DNA of 64,000 bases from Heterocephalus glaber. Lineage: Eukaryota > Chordata > Mammalia > Rodentia > Bathyergidae. Where the stretch lies: the NCBI RefSeq assembly GCF_000247695.1, contig NW_004624776.1:16407360-16471359 (forward strand), in the 5' to 3' direction. Positions 51,495 through 62,137 of the stretch are shown in pieces. A program made the position numbers and the translations under genes. The notes below the pieces were generated by a model. It saw only the letters and a list, made by a program, of their open reading frames with translations. It searched no databases and was not told the DNA's origin. Position 1 is the stretch's first letter. Each line of letters begins with the position of its first letter.

Positions 51495-51735
51495 ACAGTG
51501 AAGCTGGTGTATGCTTGTAATCCTAGCACTATGGGAGGCTGAGGCAGAAGTGGGTTAGTGAGACCTTTTATATAGAAATATATAGCTGGGGATTTAGCTC
51601 AGTGCCACCTCACCTGCCTCGAAACTGCAAGGTTCTGAGTTCAAACCCCACTACCAAAAAATAATAAATGAAATAAAATGGATGGAAGTAGCTTAGTGCA
51701 AAGGCCCTGGGTTTAATCTCCAGCACCACAAAGAA
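51495..51735 (+). repeat. B1-ID dimer interrupted by a tRNA-SINE
   Basis: B1 head (AGCTGGTGTATGCTTGTAAT ... GGGAGGCTGAGGCAGAAG), tRNA-SINE at 51585-51663, then the ID part (GGATGGAAGTAGCTTAGTGC, CCCTGGGTTTAATCTCCAGC). Confidence 0.75.
51585..51663 (+). repeat. tRNA-derived SINE, subtype A
   Basis: GCTGGGGATTTAGCTCAGTG, CACCTGCCTCGAAACTGCAA. Four bases of the A/B-box spacer appear lost. Confidence 0.85.
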
Positions 51736-51854
51736 AAATAAAACAACAAAAAAGAAAAGGAATGAAGTAATTACCACAAAAGTCAGTATGGTATTTCTGT
51801 GAAAGGAAAGATTCTGTGATAAGAGGGAGCAAAAGCAGTGGTTGAGTGTTGGCT

Positions 51855-51936
51855 TTTTTTTTTTGGTACCAGGGATTGAGCTTGCCCTTGCTCTTGCAAG
51901 GCGGGTGGCGGCACCACTGAGCTAAATCCCCAGCCT
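51855..51936 (-). repeat. tRNA-derived SINE, subtype A
   Basis: GGTACCAGGGATTGAGCTTG, GCTCTTGCAAGGCGGGTGGC, GAGCTAAATCCCCAGCC. Confidence 0.9.
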
Positions 51937-52028
51937 ATAGTTGTTTAAATTATGTTTTTAAAGTACATTTACATTTTATGAACCCTTCTGTACCAGTGTT
52001 ACACCTTGATTTAAAAATAATAGCCCCC

Positions 52029-52450
52029 TGTTATGGCTTGTATCTAGCTGTCCTCCTAAAGCCTCATATATTCATAGATAGGGCTTTTTGGAGGTGGCTG
52101 GATCTAGGGTGTGGGAATATGGGTTATAGGTGTGTGATAACGGCTGAGTCCACTGATTGATTTAGTATGGTTGTGGATGATGGAATAACTGAAGAGGGAA
52201 GACCCATCCTGGATGTGCATGGCACCACCAGTGGGCTTGTAGCCTGGATAGAATATAACAGGAAAGAAGGAAGGCTGCTTCCTGTCTCCTGCCTACCCTG
52301 CCATGGACTGTTTCTCCTCTGTAATGCCACCTTTCCTTGGAGCCAGCTGTCTGGAATGAAACCTCTACCAACTATAAGGTAAAGTAAACTTTTCCTTCTT
52401 TAACTTGTATGTGTCAGATATTTTGTCTCAGTAAAAAGGAAAGTAAGACA
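52029..52450 (+). mobile_element. Solo MaLR-type LTR
   Basis: TGTTATGGCTTGTATCTAGC start, GGATCTAGGGTGTGGGAA, GGAGCCAGCTGTCTGGAATG, TGTCAGATATTTTGTCTCAG, AAGTAAGACA end. Same family as 13659-14044. Confidence 0.8.
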
Positions 52451-52469
52451 AACCCCCCCCAAGAAAAGA

Positions 52470-52910
52470 GAATGCCTATGAATTGATCAGAAAAGACAAA
52501 ATCCAAATAAAATAATGTTCAAGAGATATGGACAGGCATTTCATAGATGATTACACACAAACTGTAAATATGAGAAACCAGTCTCATTCAGAGTCATAGA
52601 AGTACATTTAAACCACAGTGAGGTTATAGTTCACTCTCCTAGGCTGGCCAGAATGTGAAAGTCTTGACAACCAAGGACTAGGAAGAGCAGATAAAAGGGA
52701 ATCCTTATAGTCTGCTTTCATCTACTTTGGAAAAATGATTGGAAGTAACTAGAAACACTGGTCATGTGCACACCTTACAACCCTGCTATTCTGCCCCTCA
52801 TCCATACACAAGAAAAATGGCTGCACATGAGCACAGGTGACATTTTGGATATGGTTCTAACATGATAATGAATCTAGCAAGAGTATATTCAAATATGCTA
52901 TATTGGAATA
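52470..52910 (+). mobile_element. Ancient L1 ORF2 fragment
   Basis: AAATCCAAATAAAATAATGT, GATATGGACAGGCATTTCAT, CTGCTATTCTGCCCCTCATC are decayed ORF2 landmarks. Confidence 0.65.
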
Positions 52911-52962
52911 CCATAAAAACTTGAAAGTAAGTCTATATATATATTCCTATATATACATGTGT

Positions 52963-52968
52963 GTGAGT

Positions 52969-53000
<32 letters not shown>

Positions 53001-53001
53001 A
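52963..53001. repeat. (TG)n microsatellite
   Basis: TGTGTGTGAGTG followed by an uninterrupted TG run, next to a B1. Confidence 0.95.
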
Positions 53002-53010
53002 TGGGGTTTT

Positions 53011-53147
53011 TTTGAGGCAATGTTTCACTTTGTAGTTCAGGCTGCCTTTGAACTCACTGTGTAGCCCAAGCTGGATTCGAATTCATAGTGATCCTACTGC
53101 CTCAGCCTCCCAAGTGCTGGGATTAGAGGCATGTGCCACCATGCCTG
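53011..53147 (-). repeat. B1 SINE with internal duplication
   Basis: TTTTGAGGCAATGTTTCACT, two diverged (T/C)TGAACTCA-type blocks, GGGATTAGAGGCATGTGCCA. Confidence 0.88.
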
Positions 53148-53407
53148 TGTATATACTTTTTAGAAGGAATATCAGTCACAAAAGCATAGGTACAGTAGGA
53201 TTCAACTTATGCAATTTTTTCTCTCAAAAATAGGAAAACTCACTTTAAAATATTGTTTGGGTGAAAAAACAAGTGGTAAGTGGAAGCAAAGGAATGATTA
53301 AATTCAGGGTAGTGTTATCTCGGAAAGTAAGCTCAGTTAATACAGCTTACAAAATGCTCTGAGATACTAGCAATATGCTGTTTCTCACTAGGCAGGATGT
53401 GTTTTCT

Positions 53408-53484
53408 TTTTGGTACTGGGGATTGAACTCAGGACCTCGTGCTTTCGAGGCAGGCACAGTGCCACTGAGCTAAATCTCCAGTCC
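53408..53484 (-). repeat. tRNA-derived SINE
   Basis: GGTACTGGGGATTGAACTCA, GCTTTCGAGGCAGGCACAGT. Flanks AGGATGTGTTTTCT and AGGATATGTTTTTT. Confidence 0.9.
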
Positions 53485-54019
53485 ATAGGATATGTTTTTT
53501 CTTTAAGTTGTAGCTATATATTTTAGATACTTTTGTATGTGTGGTTTAGAGCACTGTCAAAATATTGTTTTTAAAATTTTTTTAGGCTAAGACTTGCCAT
53601 GCAGGCAATGTTTAATTTGTTTTTAAGATGACATTTAAATGTCCTCCCAGTTATGATTCCATTATTAAGTCATTCAAAACCTTCATAGCATAAACCACAG
53701 ATACATGAGGGCACTCTTCTCAGTCAATTAAGGAAGACACTGAACCTGATTGAAGATACTCATAATCTCTTGTTGGTGATATGGGGGAGATTTTTGTCTT
53801 TAAGGTTACAAGTTCTCATTTTGGGACCTTTTCAAATAACCAGTTCTCATGAAATTAGAATTTTCCAATACCTTGGGGCAGGAGAATTGCAGCTGTATTT
53901 TAGAAAGGTTAGGGTTGCTTCTCAGCATCCCTCAACCCACTAGTTGGTCTTCTAGGACTAGCTCTAAATACATACTAAGTGCAGTCATGTTTTTCTGTTT
54001 TACACAGACAATACTAAAA

Positions 54020-54475
54020 TTCCAAGTACATACCCAAAAGAGTTTAAAGCAGGAACTCAATACTTCTGCATCAAAGTTCATACCAGCATCATTCACAATA
54101 GCCAAAGGAAGAACAGTTCTAATGTTCACCAATAGAACAGGTATACAGACAATGGAATATTGCTCAGTCTTAAAAAGGAATACATTTTTGATACTATGAC
54201 ATGAATGAACCTTGAAAACGTAAGTGAGGTAAGCCATACACAACAGTATTATAATTTTACTTCTGTGAGGCATATAGAATAGGTAAATTCATACACCTAG
54301 AAAGTGAAGTAGTTTTTCAAGGGCACCAAGCCACTGATAAGATAGAAAAGTTCTGGATATGGGTTGTAGTGTTAGTTGCATAGCATTGTGAATATACTTA
54401 ATGACACTTAATTGCACACCTAAAATGGTTAGTCATAAATGTTATATAAATTTTACCATAATTTTAAATGTTAGA
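54020..54475 (+). mobile_element. Ancient L1 3' end
   Basis: ACCAGCATCATTCACAATAG, AATGGAATATTGCTCAGTCT, CACTTAATTGCACACCTAAA, ATAAATTTTACCATAATTTT. Confidence 0.85.
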
Positions 54476-55226
54476 AATGTGAATAACGTATGTGAAATAA
54501 ATCATCAAGCTGCTCTCTTTTCGACTCCCCCTCTGTAACATATCTCAACATTATGATTTGGGAAGGGCAGATTATCCTAATTAAATCAGGAATATGTGAT
54601 GTGAGATTTTACATAGTGTGCAGGCCCCTGTGGATAAGTCAAATCCAGTGCTGTTAGAAGGATGGCTTTCTGATGGCAGGAAAGTAAGTGATCCTGAGCA
54701 CTACATAAAATGTGTTTGTAAAAGATTGAATGAGATGTATTACTCACAGAACTTTCTGATTCTTTATAATAATGTTGTGGATTATGTATTTGAATCTCTG
54801 GGGGATTATTAAAGATTTTCAAATTCCTAGAAGACATTCTTTCAAGGGCATCTATGGGAGATGGAGTATACAGAATTCATAAGTACAGTATTCATGGGGT
54901 TCTATTTCAGAGACAGGTATATGTAAACAATCTCAGTAAAGTATCTGATTGTTACCCCCAGAGTACAAAAAAATAGGTAAATTTCTATTACATTCCTATG
55001 GGAATTAAGCTTGCTGGTAGATGATTGTTAACTTCAGATAGGTTACTTTCTGTCATCACAGGAATTCTCTGTAATTTCTGAGAGCCTACGCACCTGTCTG
55101 GCATGAGCATGAGAAGCAGTGTTGCCATGAACCAGTCCTGATACTCCTAACTGATCTTCCTGTGTCACTGCTGTGGCCATTCACACTACAGCTAGAGGGG
55201 TAGTGTTTAAATACCTCTAATCCCCT
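54476..55226. other. Intergenic, nothing recognised
   Basis: AT-rich sequence without identifiable gene or repeat. The open frames on both strands at 54586-54837 mirror each other and show no domain. Confidence 0.5.
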
Positions 55227-55375
55227 CCTGGGTATGGTGGTACACACCTGTAATTCCAGCACTCAGGAAGTTGAGGCTGGAGGATTGCTAAGAGTTTGAG
55301 GCCAGCCTGGGTCACACAGTTGAGAAGCAGCCTGAACCACACAGCAAGACCTTGACTCAAAAAAACAACCAAACA
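55227..55375 (+). repeat. B1 SINE with internal duplication
   Basis: CTGGGTATGGTGGTACACAC, GAGGCCAGCCTGGGTCACAC, GCAGCCTGAACCACACAGCA. Confidence 0.9.
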
Positions 55376-55439
55376 AAAAAGCCCCTCTAATAATTCCCTG
55401 ATTAAAGACCTCCAAACCATCCCATTCCCATTTAGAATA

Positions 55440-55885
55440 AAAAACAGCTTTTGTACTAAGTTCCTGCTGACCCTCAGCCCTCCTCTCCTGCTGTGCCCTG
55501 ATGCACTGTGCTGCAGTCACAGGGCCTTGTCTCAGGGTCCAGGACGTTTACACCTGCAGCTTCCTCTGCCTGAGGTGCTCTCCCCAGACCCTGCCCATCC
55601 TCTGCTCTCATTCATTTGATGACCAAAGTCATCAACAGCCATTTCCTAAGCTCTGTAAGGAAAATTCACCCTCTGCCTCTCCTGCCCCCAGCAGTCACCT
55701 ACTTATTTCTCATGCGCATCTCTTTTCTGATCTCTTGTCAGTTCCTAGAAGGTAGGCCCAAGAGCAGAGGTTCTGGTTCTCTCTGTATTGCCAGCTCTTG
55801 GCCCAGACAGAGCTCAGCGGCTAGCACGCAGCTAGTACTCGGTAAATGTCTGTTTATTAAAGGATGTGAATGAACAGATGGGCAA
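55440..55885 (+). repeat. L2 LINE 3' end
   Basis: Pattern of an ancient L2 tail: TTCCTCTGCCTGAGGTGCTC, TTCCTAGAAGGTAGGCCC, then TAGTACTCGGTAAATGTCTG and a GAATGAACAG end. Confidence 0.75.
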
Positions 55886-56276
55886 TGAGCAGCCTGCTAG
55901 CACTGAAACAGCCCTTGAATGTAGCATGGGGAAACCCCCCTCTCACACAGCTTCTCAAATGATTCTTCTGAGCACATGGCACTCACAGTGCATTTAGACC
56001 AAAAGAACAGGATGAGGGGTCAGACTGCCTTTGCAGAGAGTTGAAATGTCTGTCACTATTTTTCTTTGGTTTTTTTTTTCTTTTATTTTGAAAAACTTCT
56101 ATAACTTATTTTAGGTATTTTTCTTTTTGGAAAGTCATTAATTTTTTTTCACGTAAAGATTAGTGGGTTTCATTTTGGCAGATTCATACATGCACGTAAC
56201 ATGCTTTGGTCATTTTTACCCTCCTGTCACCTCCCTTACCCTGCCTTCCCTTCTAATTTCACAGTTTATTGATATA

Positions 56277-56380
56277 TTTTTGAAACAGGACCTCCAGCTA
56301 TGTTATCCAGGCTGGGCTCAAGTGATCATCCCACCTCACCCTTCAAGGAGCTGGGACTATAGGCACACACCACCATGCAC
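56277..56380 (-). repeat. B1 SINE (decayed)
   Basis: TTTTGAAACAGGACCTCCAG, GGAGCTGGGACTATAGGCAC. Confidence 0.75.
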
Positions 56381-56679
56381 CAAAGAACGAGGAATACAGA
56401 ATAATGAATGATAGTTTATTAGTTGGGGGGCTGGGAATTGATCTTAGTCTCTCTTGGCTAAAGACCATTAGCTCTGGATTAGGCACTATTTTTGATTATA
56501 CAACATAGCAAGGGGGTGTGAAGGCAGATGTAAGGAATAGCACAACTAATGCACTAATGAGCGAGGCTGTAAAAAGGAGTAACTCTGTATTCTTGTGAAG
56601 GACAGGTCACAGTTAACAAGTCACCTCTGTTATCTTGCAGGTCATAGCTAACAAGCCACCTGCGTTATCATTAGCTAAC

Positions 56680-56759
56680 TTCTTTTGGTACCGGGATCGA
56701 ACTTGGGACCTTGTGCTTGAGAGGTAGACGGCAGCACCACTGAGCTAAATCCCGGCCCC
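56680..56759 (-). repeat. tRNA-derived SINE, subtype A
   Basis: GGTACCGGGATCGAACTTGG, GGTAGACGGCAGCACCACTG. Flanks ATTAGCTAAC and ATTAACTAAC. Confidence 0.92.
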
Positions 56760-57019
56760 ATTAACTAACATTTGATCTGGGAGAATGGCTGCATAGTCAT
56801 AATTCCTCAGCTGCAGTGTTTCCTTGCTGTTAGAGAGTCACGACCTCAGCTGTGACTGTTGGAATAGGGAAGGCTGTCTCCATACACCAGCTGAAGAGTC
56901 ACTTAGAAATTCACAGGCCTTGGAGTAACTCAGTCTTAATCAATAGTTGAAGTATAAGCCAAATCAATAATATCTAAAGCCTGCTTAGTGTGGTTTCAAG
57001 CTGGTCTTTTGCAGGCTTT

Positions 57020-57225
57020 GAAGTCAGAATTTTAAATTTTAACTCAGCTATTGTTAGCTGCTTAATCTTGAGTCACTTCACTGCTCTGAGCCATGGATTT
57101 CTGGTCAATAAATTAGGAATAATAAAATATCAAATAGCCTACTGTGATAACTAAATATATATAAAATAGTTGGTACGGTGTTTGCTGTATTCTAAACACT
57201 CAAAACAAGTGAGCCATTAAAATCA
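57020..57225 (+). repeat. MIR SINE (decayed)
   Basis: GAGTCACTTCACTGCTCTGA, ATTAGGAATAATAAAATATC, GTGATAACTAAATATATATA fit a MIR 3' half. Confidence 0.6.
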
Positions 57226-57774
57226 TCATCTTGTATTTTATCTCCTTTTGAAATGAGGCAAAAGTGTCAAATTAAGAGGCCAATTCCCTTTATGGTGGCA
57301 GGATAGTTGATTCCTTGAAATCTTCCTGAAAAAAATAGCACTGCCCCCATAACTACTTAATTATAACTCTTTACCAGTGTATTATCATGCATGTTCAAAG
57401 AAAGATCTCCCGTTTGGTCATTGCAAAATATTGACAGCATATTCATTCAGTGGAAGTGGAAATTGCCTTAGGCATTTAACCATTAAATCTGTAAAGAGAG
57501 CTTTTGGGGAAGGCTTGGATGGCTCTTCTGGCTCTAATTCTGAGATTGTACATGAGCCAGGCATGATAATATGCACTGGTAACCTCAGCTACTTGGGAGG
57601 CTAAGTTCTTAGTGTCTGAACTAATTCCTGGTAACAAATTAGATATCCAGGCAAATATCTCAGTGTTTTTGGCATTTGACAGTTCACTAAATGGTACCTA
57701 AAAAGCTTCCTATAACCAAAAGAGTGGCAATGTACCAAATGCTTAATTTCCTAAGGGATAACCTTAGGCCTTAT

Positions 57775-58130
57775 ATCTTAGTCACCCTCCTCATCACTGG
57801 TGCAAAATACCCAACACCTGAAACTGAAAGGAGACGAGGGTTATTTTGGCTCATGGTTTAGAAGTCTCAGCTCTTGCATGGTCAGCTGGTTCTAGGCAGA
57901 AGCAGCATGGTGGAAGGGACTGGCAGGGAAAGCTGCTCACCTCATGGCCAATAGGAAGCAGACCACAAAGGGCAGATGGGGAGGGAGATACACCCTCCAG
58001 GTGATACCCAATAACCTGCCTCTTCCCACCAGACCCCAACCCATAATAGCAAGTCAGGTAAACCAGTCACCTTCCAAAAGCCCAGCCTATGAGCACACAA
58101 GGATCTTGGGGACATCTAGATAAAAACCAC
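57775..58130 (-). mobile_element. MaLR-type LTR (antisense)
   Basis: Reverse complement of the family at 1295-1635: AAAGCTGCTCACCTCATGGC, AGCAGCATGGTGGAAGGGAC, TTATTTTGGCTCATGGTTTA. Boundaries approximate. Confidence 0.65.
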
Positions 58131-58294
58131 CATGCCTTGGGACTTGAAAGCTCGTTCCAGGCAGATTTGGTGTTTTATGGTCAGGCTCACTGGGCCAGCA
58201 AACCAAGAATTACAAAAGTATAAAATCAAGACTTGTTGCTGGAATATGAAACTAGAATTCATTAATATGGCTCATCATTTTTTCCACCCAGTGG

Positions 58295-58368
58295 TAAGGA
58301 TCAAACCTAGGGCCTCTTGCATTCTAGGCAAGTGCTATACCACTGAGCTGCACTCCAGACCCTTGGGT
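58295..58368 (-). repeat. ID SINE
   Basis: AAGGATCAAACCTAGGGCCT, CACTGAGCTGCACTCCAGAC. Confidence 0.82.
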
Positions 58369-58646
58369 TGTCATTTTTTTCATAAAAGCACATCTTCTTG
58401 AGCATTGGAGATATTGTTAGATACTCCATAGTCTAAGAAACTATTTTACAATTGGAAAATTTTGCTGGTTCAATATTTTCCCCCACATTTTAAGTTTTTA
58501 TTTACATGGGTTTAATTGTATTACCCTCAGAAAATAGAAATTTCCTTCTACCAAATGGGAAATTTCTAATTAGAATGACTGCATACAGTTTTTTAGGTAT
58601 GAGGGAAATATCTAAATTCCTTCTTAAGAAAGTTAAAATATTTTGT

Positions 58647-58760
58647 TGTTGAGACAGGATCTCGCAGTGTAGCCCAGGCTGGGCTCAAACTCACAGGGAC
58701 CCTCTTCCCTCAACCTTCTGAGTGTTGGGATCACAGGTGTGCGCCATCTCACCCGGCAAG
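58647..58760 (-). repeat. B1 SINE
   Basis: GTTGAGACAGGATCTCGCAG, GGGATCACAGGTGTGCGCCA. Confidence 0.88.
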
Positions 58761-58771
58761 AAAAGATTGAA

Positions 58772-58965
58772 TTGGCCAGGTGCAGTGGTGCACACCTGTA
58801 ACCCTAGCTACTCGGGAAGCTGATGCAGGAGGCTCACAAACTTGAGGCCAGCCTGGGCAACTTAATGAGAACCAGCCTCAAAAAATACCAAAAATCCCAA
58901 ACAGGGCTGGGGATGTAGCTAAATGGCAGAGCACCCCTGGGTTCAATCCCCAGTACCGGAAAAGA
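58772..58965 (+). repeat. B1-ID dimeric SINE (best example)
   Basis: B1 part GGCCAGGTGCAGTGGTGCAC ... GAGGCCAGCCTGGGCAACTT, A-rich joint, ID part GGGCTGGGGATGTAGCTAAA ... CCTGGGTTCAATCCCCAGTA. Confidence 0.9.
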
Positions 58966-59163
58966 GAAGTTACATGTTTTTATAAAGGGTATAAGAAATA
59001 CTGAAGTAGAAACTGTTTCAACTTAAATGAGGGGTAAGAAGTCAAAATCATAATTGATAATTCAGATTATTCACCAGTATTCATTTGCTGAATGAAATTT
59101 TTTTACCAAATTTTACATAAGGTACAATTTATATTGTGACTTTCATTAAATAATTCTGAAAAT

Positions 59164-59250
59164 GGGGTTGGGGATTTAGCTCAATGGTTTCGCCACCTGC
59201 TGCACAAGCTCAAGGACCTGAGTTCGATCCCCGGTACCAAAAAAAAAAAA
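59164..59250 (+). repeat. tRNA-derived SINE, subtype B
   Basis: GGGGTTGGGGATTTAGCTCA, TTTCGCCACCTGCTGCACAA, GAGTTCGATCCCCGGTACC, A tail. Confidence 0.93.
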
Positions 59251-59304
59251 TTGTGAAAGTAACTCCAATACATAGCATGATTCCACTCTTGGTCTGTAGA
59301 AAGG

Positions 59305-59560
59305 GTTGTTTATTAATTTTATTGGTACATTTTAGGTATACAACATAATGACATTCAACTACAGTATTTTCTTTTTTTTGGTACCAGGGATCGAACTCAG
59401 GTCCTTGCACTTGCACAGCAGGTGGCGAAACCACTGAGCTAAATCCCCGGCCCAAGTACAGTATTTTCTTAACATTCCAGACATGCGTATCATTATTGTA
59501 GCTCCAAGGCATAAGAAGTGAAAAAAATGGCACATTCCCAGCCCCTCTGGGTGGGGATAT
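59305..59560 (-). mobile_element. Antisense L1 3'-terminal fragment with SINE
   Basis: TTTATTAATTTTATTGGTAC and ATTTTAGGTATACAACATAA match the L1 3' end seen at 28680. Interrupted by a tRNA-SINE. Confidence 0.6.
59374..59456 (-). repeat. tRNA-derived SINE, subtype B
   Basis: GGTACCAGGGATCGAACTCA, TTGCACAGCAGGTGGCGAAA. Perfect 14-bp duplication TACAGTATTTTCTT (59360-59373, 59457-59470). Confidence 0.94.
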
Positions 59561-59869
59561 TTGGGGAAGGGAGACAGCAGCATAGACACACACACCCATA
59601 TCTGTGCTTGCATGCCTGCATGTATGTAATCATGGTACCTTTGATGAGGAAATCAACATGGCAGTGTGCTCTGAATCATTGCCAATAGAGGAGAAGGGAC
59701 AGCTGAAGATCTGCAGATGAAGGTGCAGGTGAAAGGTGACCTCTGGGGAAGAGCCAAGATGGGAAGACAGAAAGGGAGCCAGGGTCCCAGAGATAGGAAA
59801 GACAGAGGAGAGAAAGGAAGGAGCTGAGGCCGGAGAGGGGGGCCAAGGGCCAAGTCACCATCAGCCTAA

Positions 59870-60470
59870 AGAAGGTATGACAGTTAGCTCAATTGTCAGT
59901 TTGACTGGATTAAGAGACTCCCAGAAAGGTGATTGGATTATTAGGGTGCTGTGCTCATCAGGGGATTAATCCTTTGAGGTACATAGCTGAATGTGCTGGC
60001 AGGAAATGGGGCCTGGTTGGAGTCACTGGGTGTGCCTTTGGAGAGTCTGTCTTTCCCTCTCCTTTTTGGGCATCCTGGGAATTGAACCCAGGACCTTGGC
60101 ATTGACTACATTCCTGGCCCATTTTTTATTTTTGAGACGGCAACTTGCTAAATTTGCTAGGCTAGGCTCACATTGGCAATCCTCCTGCCCCAGCCTCCCA
60201 GAGTACTGGGATTATAGGCATGCACAGCCATCCTCAGCTTGGATGGTGTATCTCTTGTGCCACACTTACCTTGAGTACTGCGTCTCCACTGCTTTGAACT
60301 AAGCATCTTTGTTCTAGCACACCCTTCTGCCATGATGTTTGTGCCTTAAAGCCAGCCTGCCGTGGACTGAATCCTCTGAAACCATGAGCCAAAATGAACA
60401 TCTCCTCCCTTAAGAGTTGTGGATGTTAAATATTGTATCCTGCCAAAGGGAAAGCCATTACAGTGGGAAT
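59870..60470 (+). mobile_element. Possible MaLR/ERVL-type LTR with SINE insertion
   Basis: The 3' half carries CATGATGTTTGTGCCTTAAA, GGACTGAATCCTCTGAAACC and GAGCCAAAATGAACATCTCC, an LTR tail like the others. The middle is replaced by a B1-ID dimer (60068-60235). Boundaries uncertain. Confidence 0.5.
60068..60235 (-). repeat. B1-ID dimeric SINE
   Basis: Antisense ID (GGGAATTGAACCCAGGACCT, GACTACATTCCTGGCCC) plus antisense B1 (TTTTTGAGACGGCAACTTGC, GGGATTATAGGCATGCACAG). Confidence 0.85.
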
Positions 60471-60632
60471 TTGAACTTCAATTGGAATAGAGACTAAAAG
60501 GATTGAGTTTCCTGTTACAAGTGAGAAGACTGGCCAATTTAAGAAACAGAATCAACTGAAAAGCTACTGTAGCAACAACTCAGAACTGGGAAGAAGGTGG
60601 GTGAATCACACTTGAAAAACATGAAATCAAGT

Positions 60633-60790
60633 CAAGCGTGGTGGCACTCACCTGTAGTCCCAGCTGTTCAGGAGGCTGAGGCAGGAGAATGCGTGAGCCC
60701 AGGAGTCCTGGGCTATCCTAGGTGGCATGGTGAGACTGTCTCCAAAAAAAAAAAAAGTGCAAGGTCCAGTACCCCCCCTCCAAAAAAAAG
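60633..60790 (+). repeat. B1 SINE (dimer-type head)
   Basis: AAGCGTGGTGGCACTCACCT, CTGTTCAGGAGGCTGAGGCA, GGTGAGACTGTCTCC, poly A, then a short CAAGGTCCAGTACC remnant that may be an ID tail. Confidence 0.8.
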
Positions 60791-60799
60791 AAAAAAAAA

Positions 60800-61980
60800 T
60801 TCAGTCAACACATGAGTTTGAACAGTTGGTGAAACAGGCAGAATTGTCTCCCATGCTAAGTGCAGTGAGACATGGCTGTGTCCACACAGTGGATCCTGAC
60901 AGGTCTGCCTCCATCACCTGGGATGAGGGCAGTGCCTGCAGTGAATTCTTTGTCTTCATTGCACAGAGGAAAATGCAGTGAACATGGAGCCCTGAAGGTG
61001 GCCCTAGGTGCTGTAAGTGTCACTATCAGTACACGAGGCAGTGGCCCCCTTTCCCACACGTAGGCAGCAACCTGAGGAAGATGTTAACACTTTCTGGTTC
61101 TAAGACTAACCATTACAGCATCCTCTAGAATCAGTGTTGTGGAATGAAGACAGAATTTGTTCAACACAAGCAGGCATCAGAGGCCTCACTTCCACTGAGC
61201 AAAGGTTTCACAGCTGGGAGTCTTCCTCGTTGAGGGAGTGACTTACTTTCCTGGCAGCCACATTCACACTCAGATGATTATGTATTTCAATCACCTCTGA
61301 GCAAGGGAAAGAGAGGGAAAAGTACAGGTAGACATGTCTTGTATGCGGAAGACATTTCAAAACGGCCAGCCAGGAGGGGACAGTGACTCTACATGCCACA
61401 CCTGTTTTGCTCAGGAAAGTCAGAGATCAGCCACAATCCCAGGTGGCTGCAGGAGACAAACAGGCGTCAGGATGAATCCCTGTGGGCCAGGTTATCTCTG
61501 GGACCAGTTGCAAAGTAGTAACATGAAAATGCAGGGATGTCTGTTTTATTTAAACAGTGGGGACTGGCACTGCACCTTCAGATGATATTTTTAAACTTCT
61601 AAACTAGAGTTTTCAGCTCAGGCTGCCTGTTTAGAATCATCTGGGAAACTTAAAGCAACAGCAACAGAAACCAGCTGACACCACACAAATCTCCAGGGAA
61701 AGCCTGGGCGCAGCTGTGAACTCTTCCCTGGAGCTTAGAGTGCAGCCTGGACTGGGAATCCAGGATTCATGCTCACTGACTCAGGAAGGCGAGTTTTGAC
61801 ATCCAGGAAGCTGGGCGATCTCTGTAAGGCTAGTGAGGGCTCAGCCATCCCCTCTTCATTATTCATACAGTTCTGAGTCAAGGAATTTTTAAGGCTTAGG
61901 ACCAGACCTAGACCCAATTTTCCCTTCATCTGTTTTAATGAGTAGTATAATATGCCTTTACTTTTTTTCTCTTTTACAAA
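60800..61980. other. Intergenic, nothing recognised
   Basis: No gene, RNA or clear repeat identified. GC-moderate sequence with only short, unrelated open frames on both strands. Confidence 0.45.
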
Positions 61981-61994
61981 TATAGATTTTTGTT

Positions 61995-62137
61995 TTGTTT
62001 TTTTGAGACAAGGTCTTGCTGTATAGTTCAGGCTGCCTTTAAACTCACTATGTGGCCCAGGCTGGCCTCAAACTTACGGCAATCCTACCTCTGCTTCCTA
62101 AATGCTGGGATTACAGGTGTGCGCCACCATGCTTGAA
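61995..62137 (-). repeat. B1 SINE with internal duplication
   Basis: TTTTGAGACAAGGTCTTGCT, CAGGCTGCCTTTAAACTCAC and CAGGCTGGCCTCAAACTTAC blocks, GGATTACAGGTGTGCGCCAC. Confidence 0.9.
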
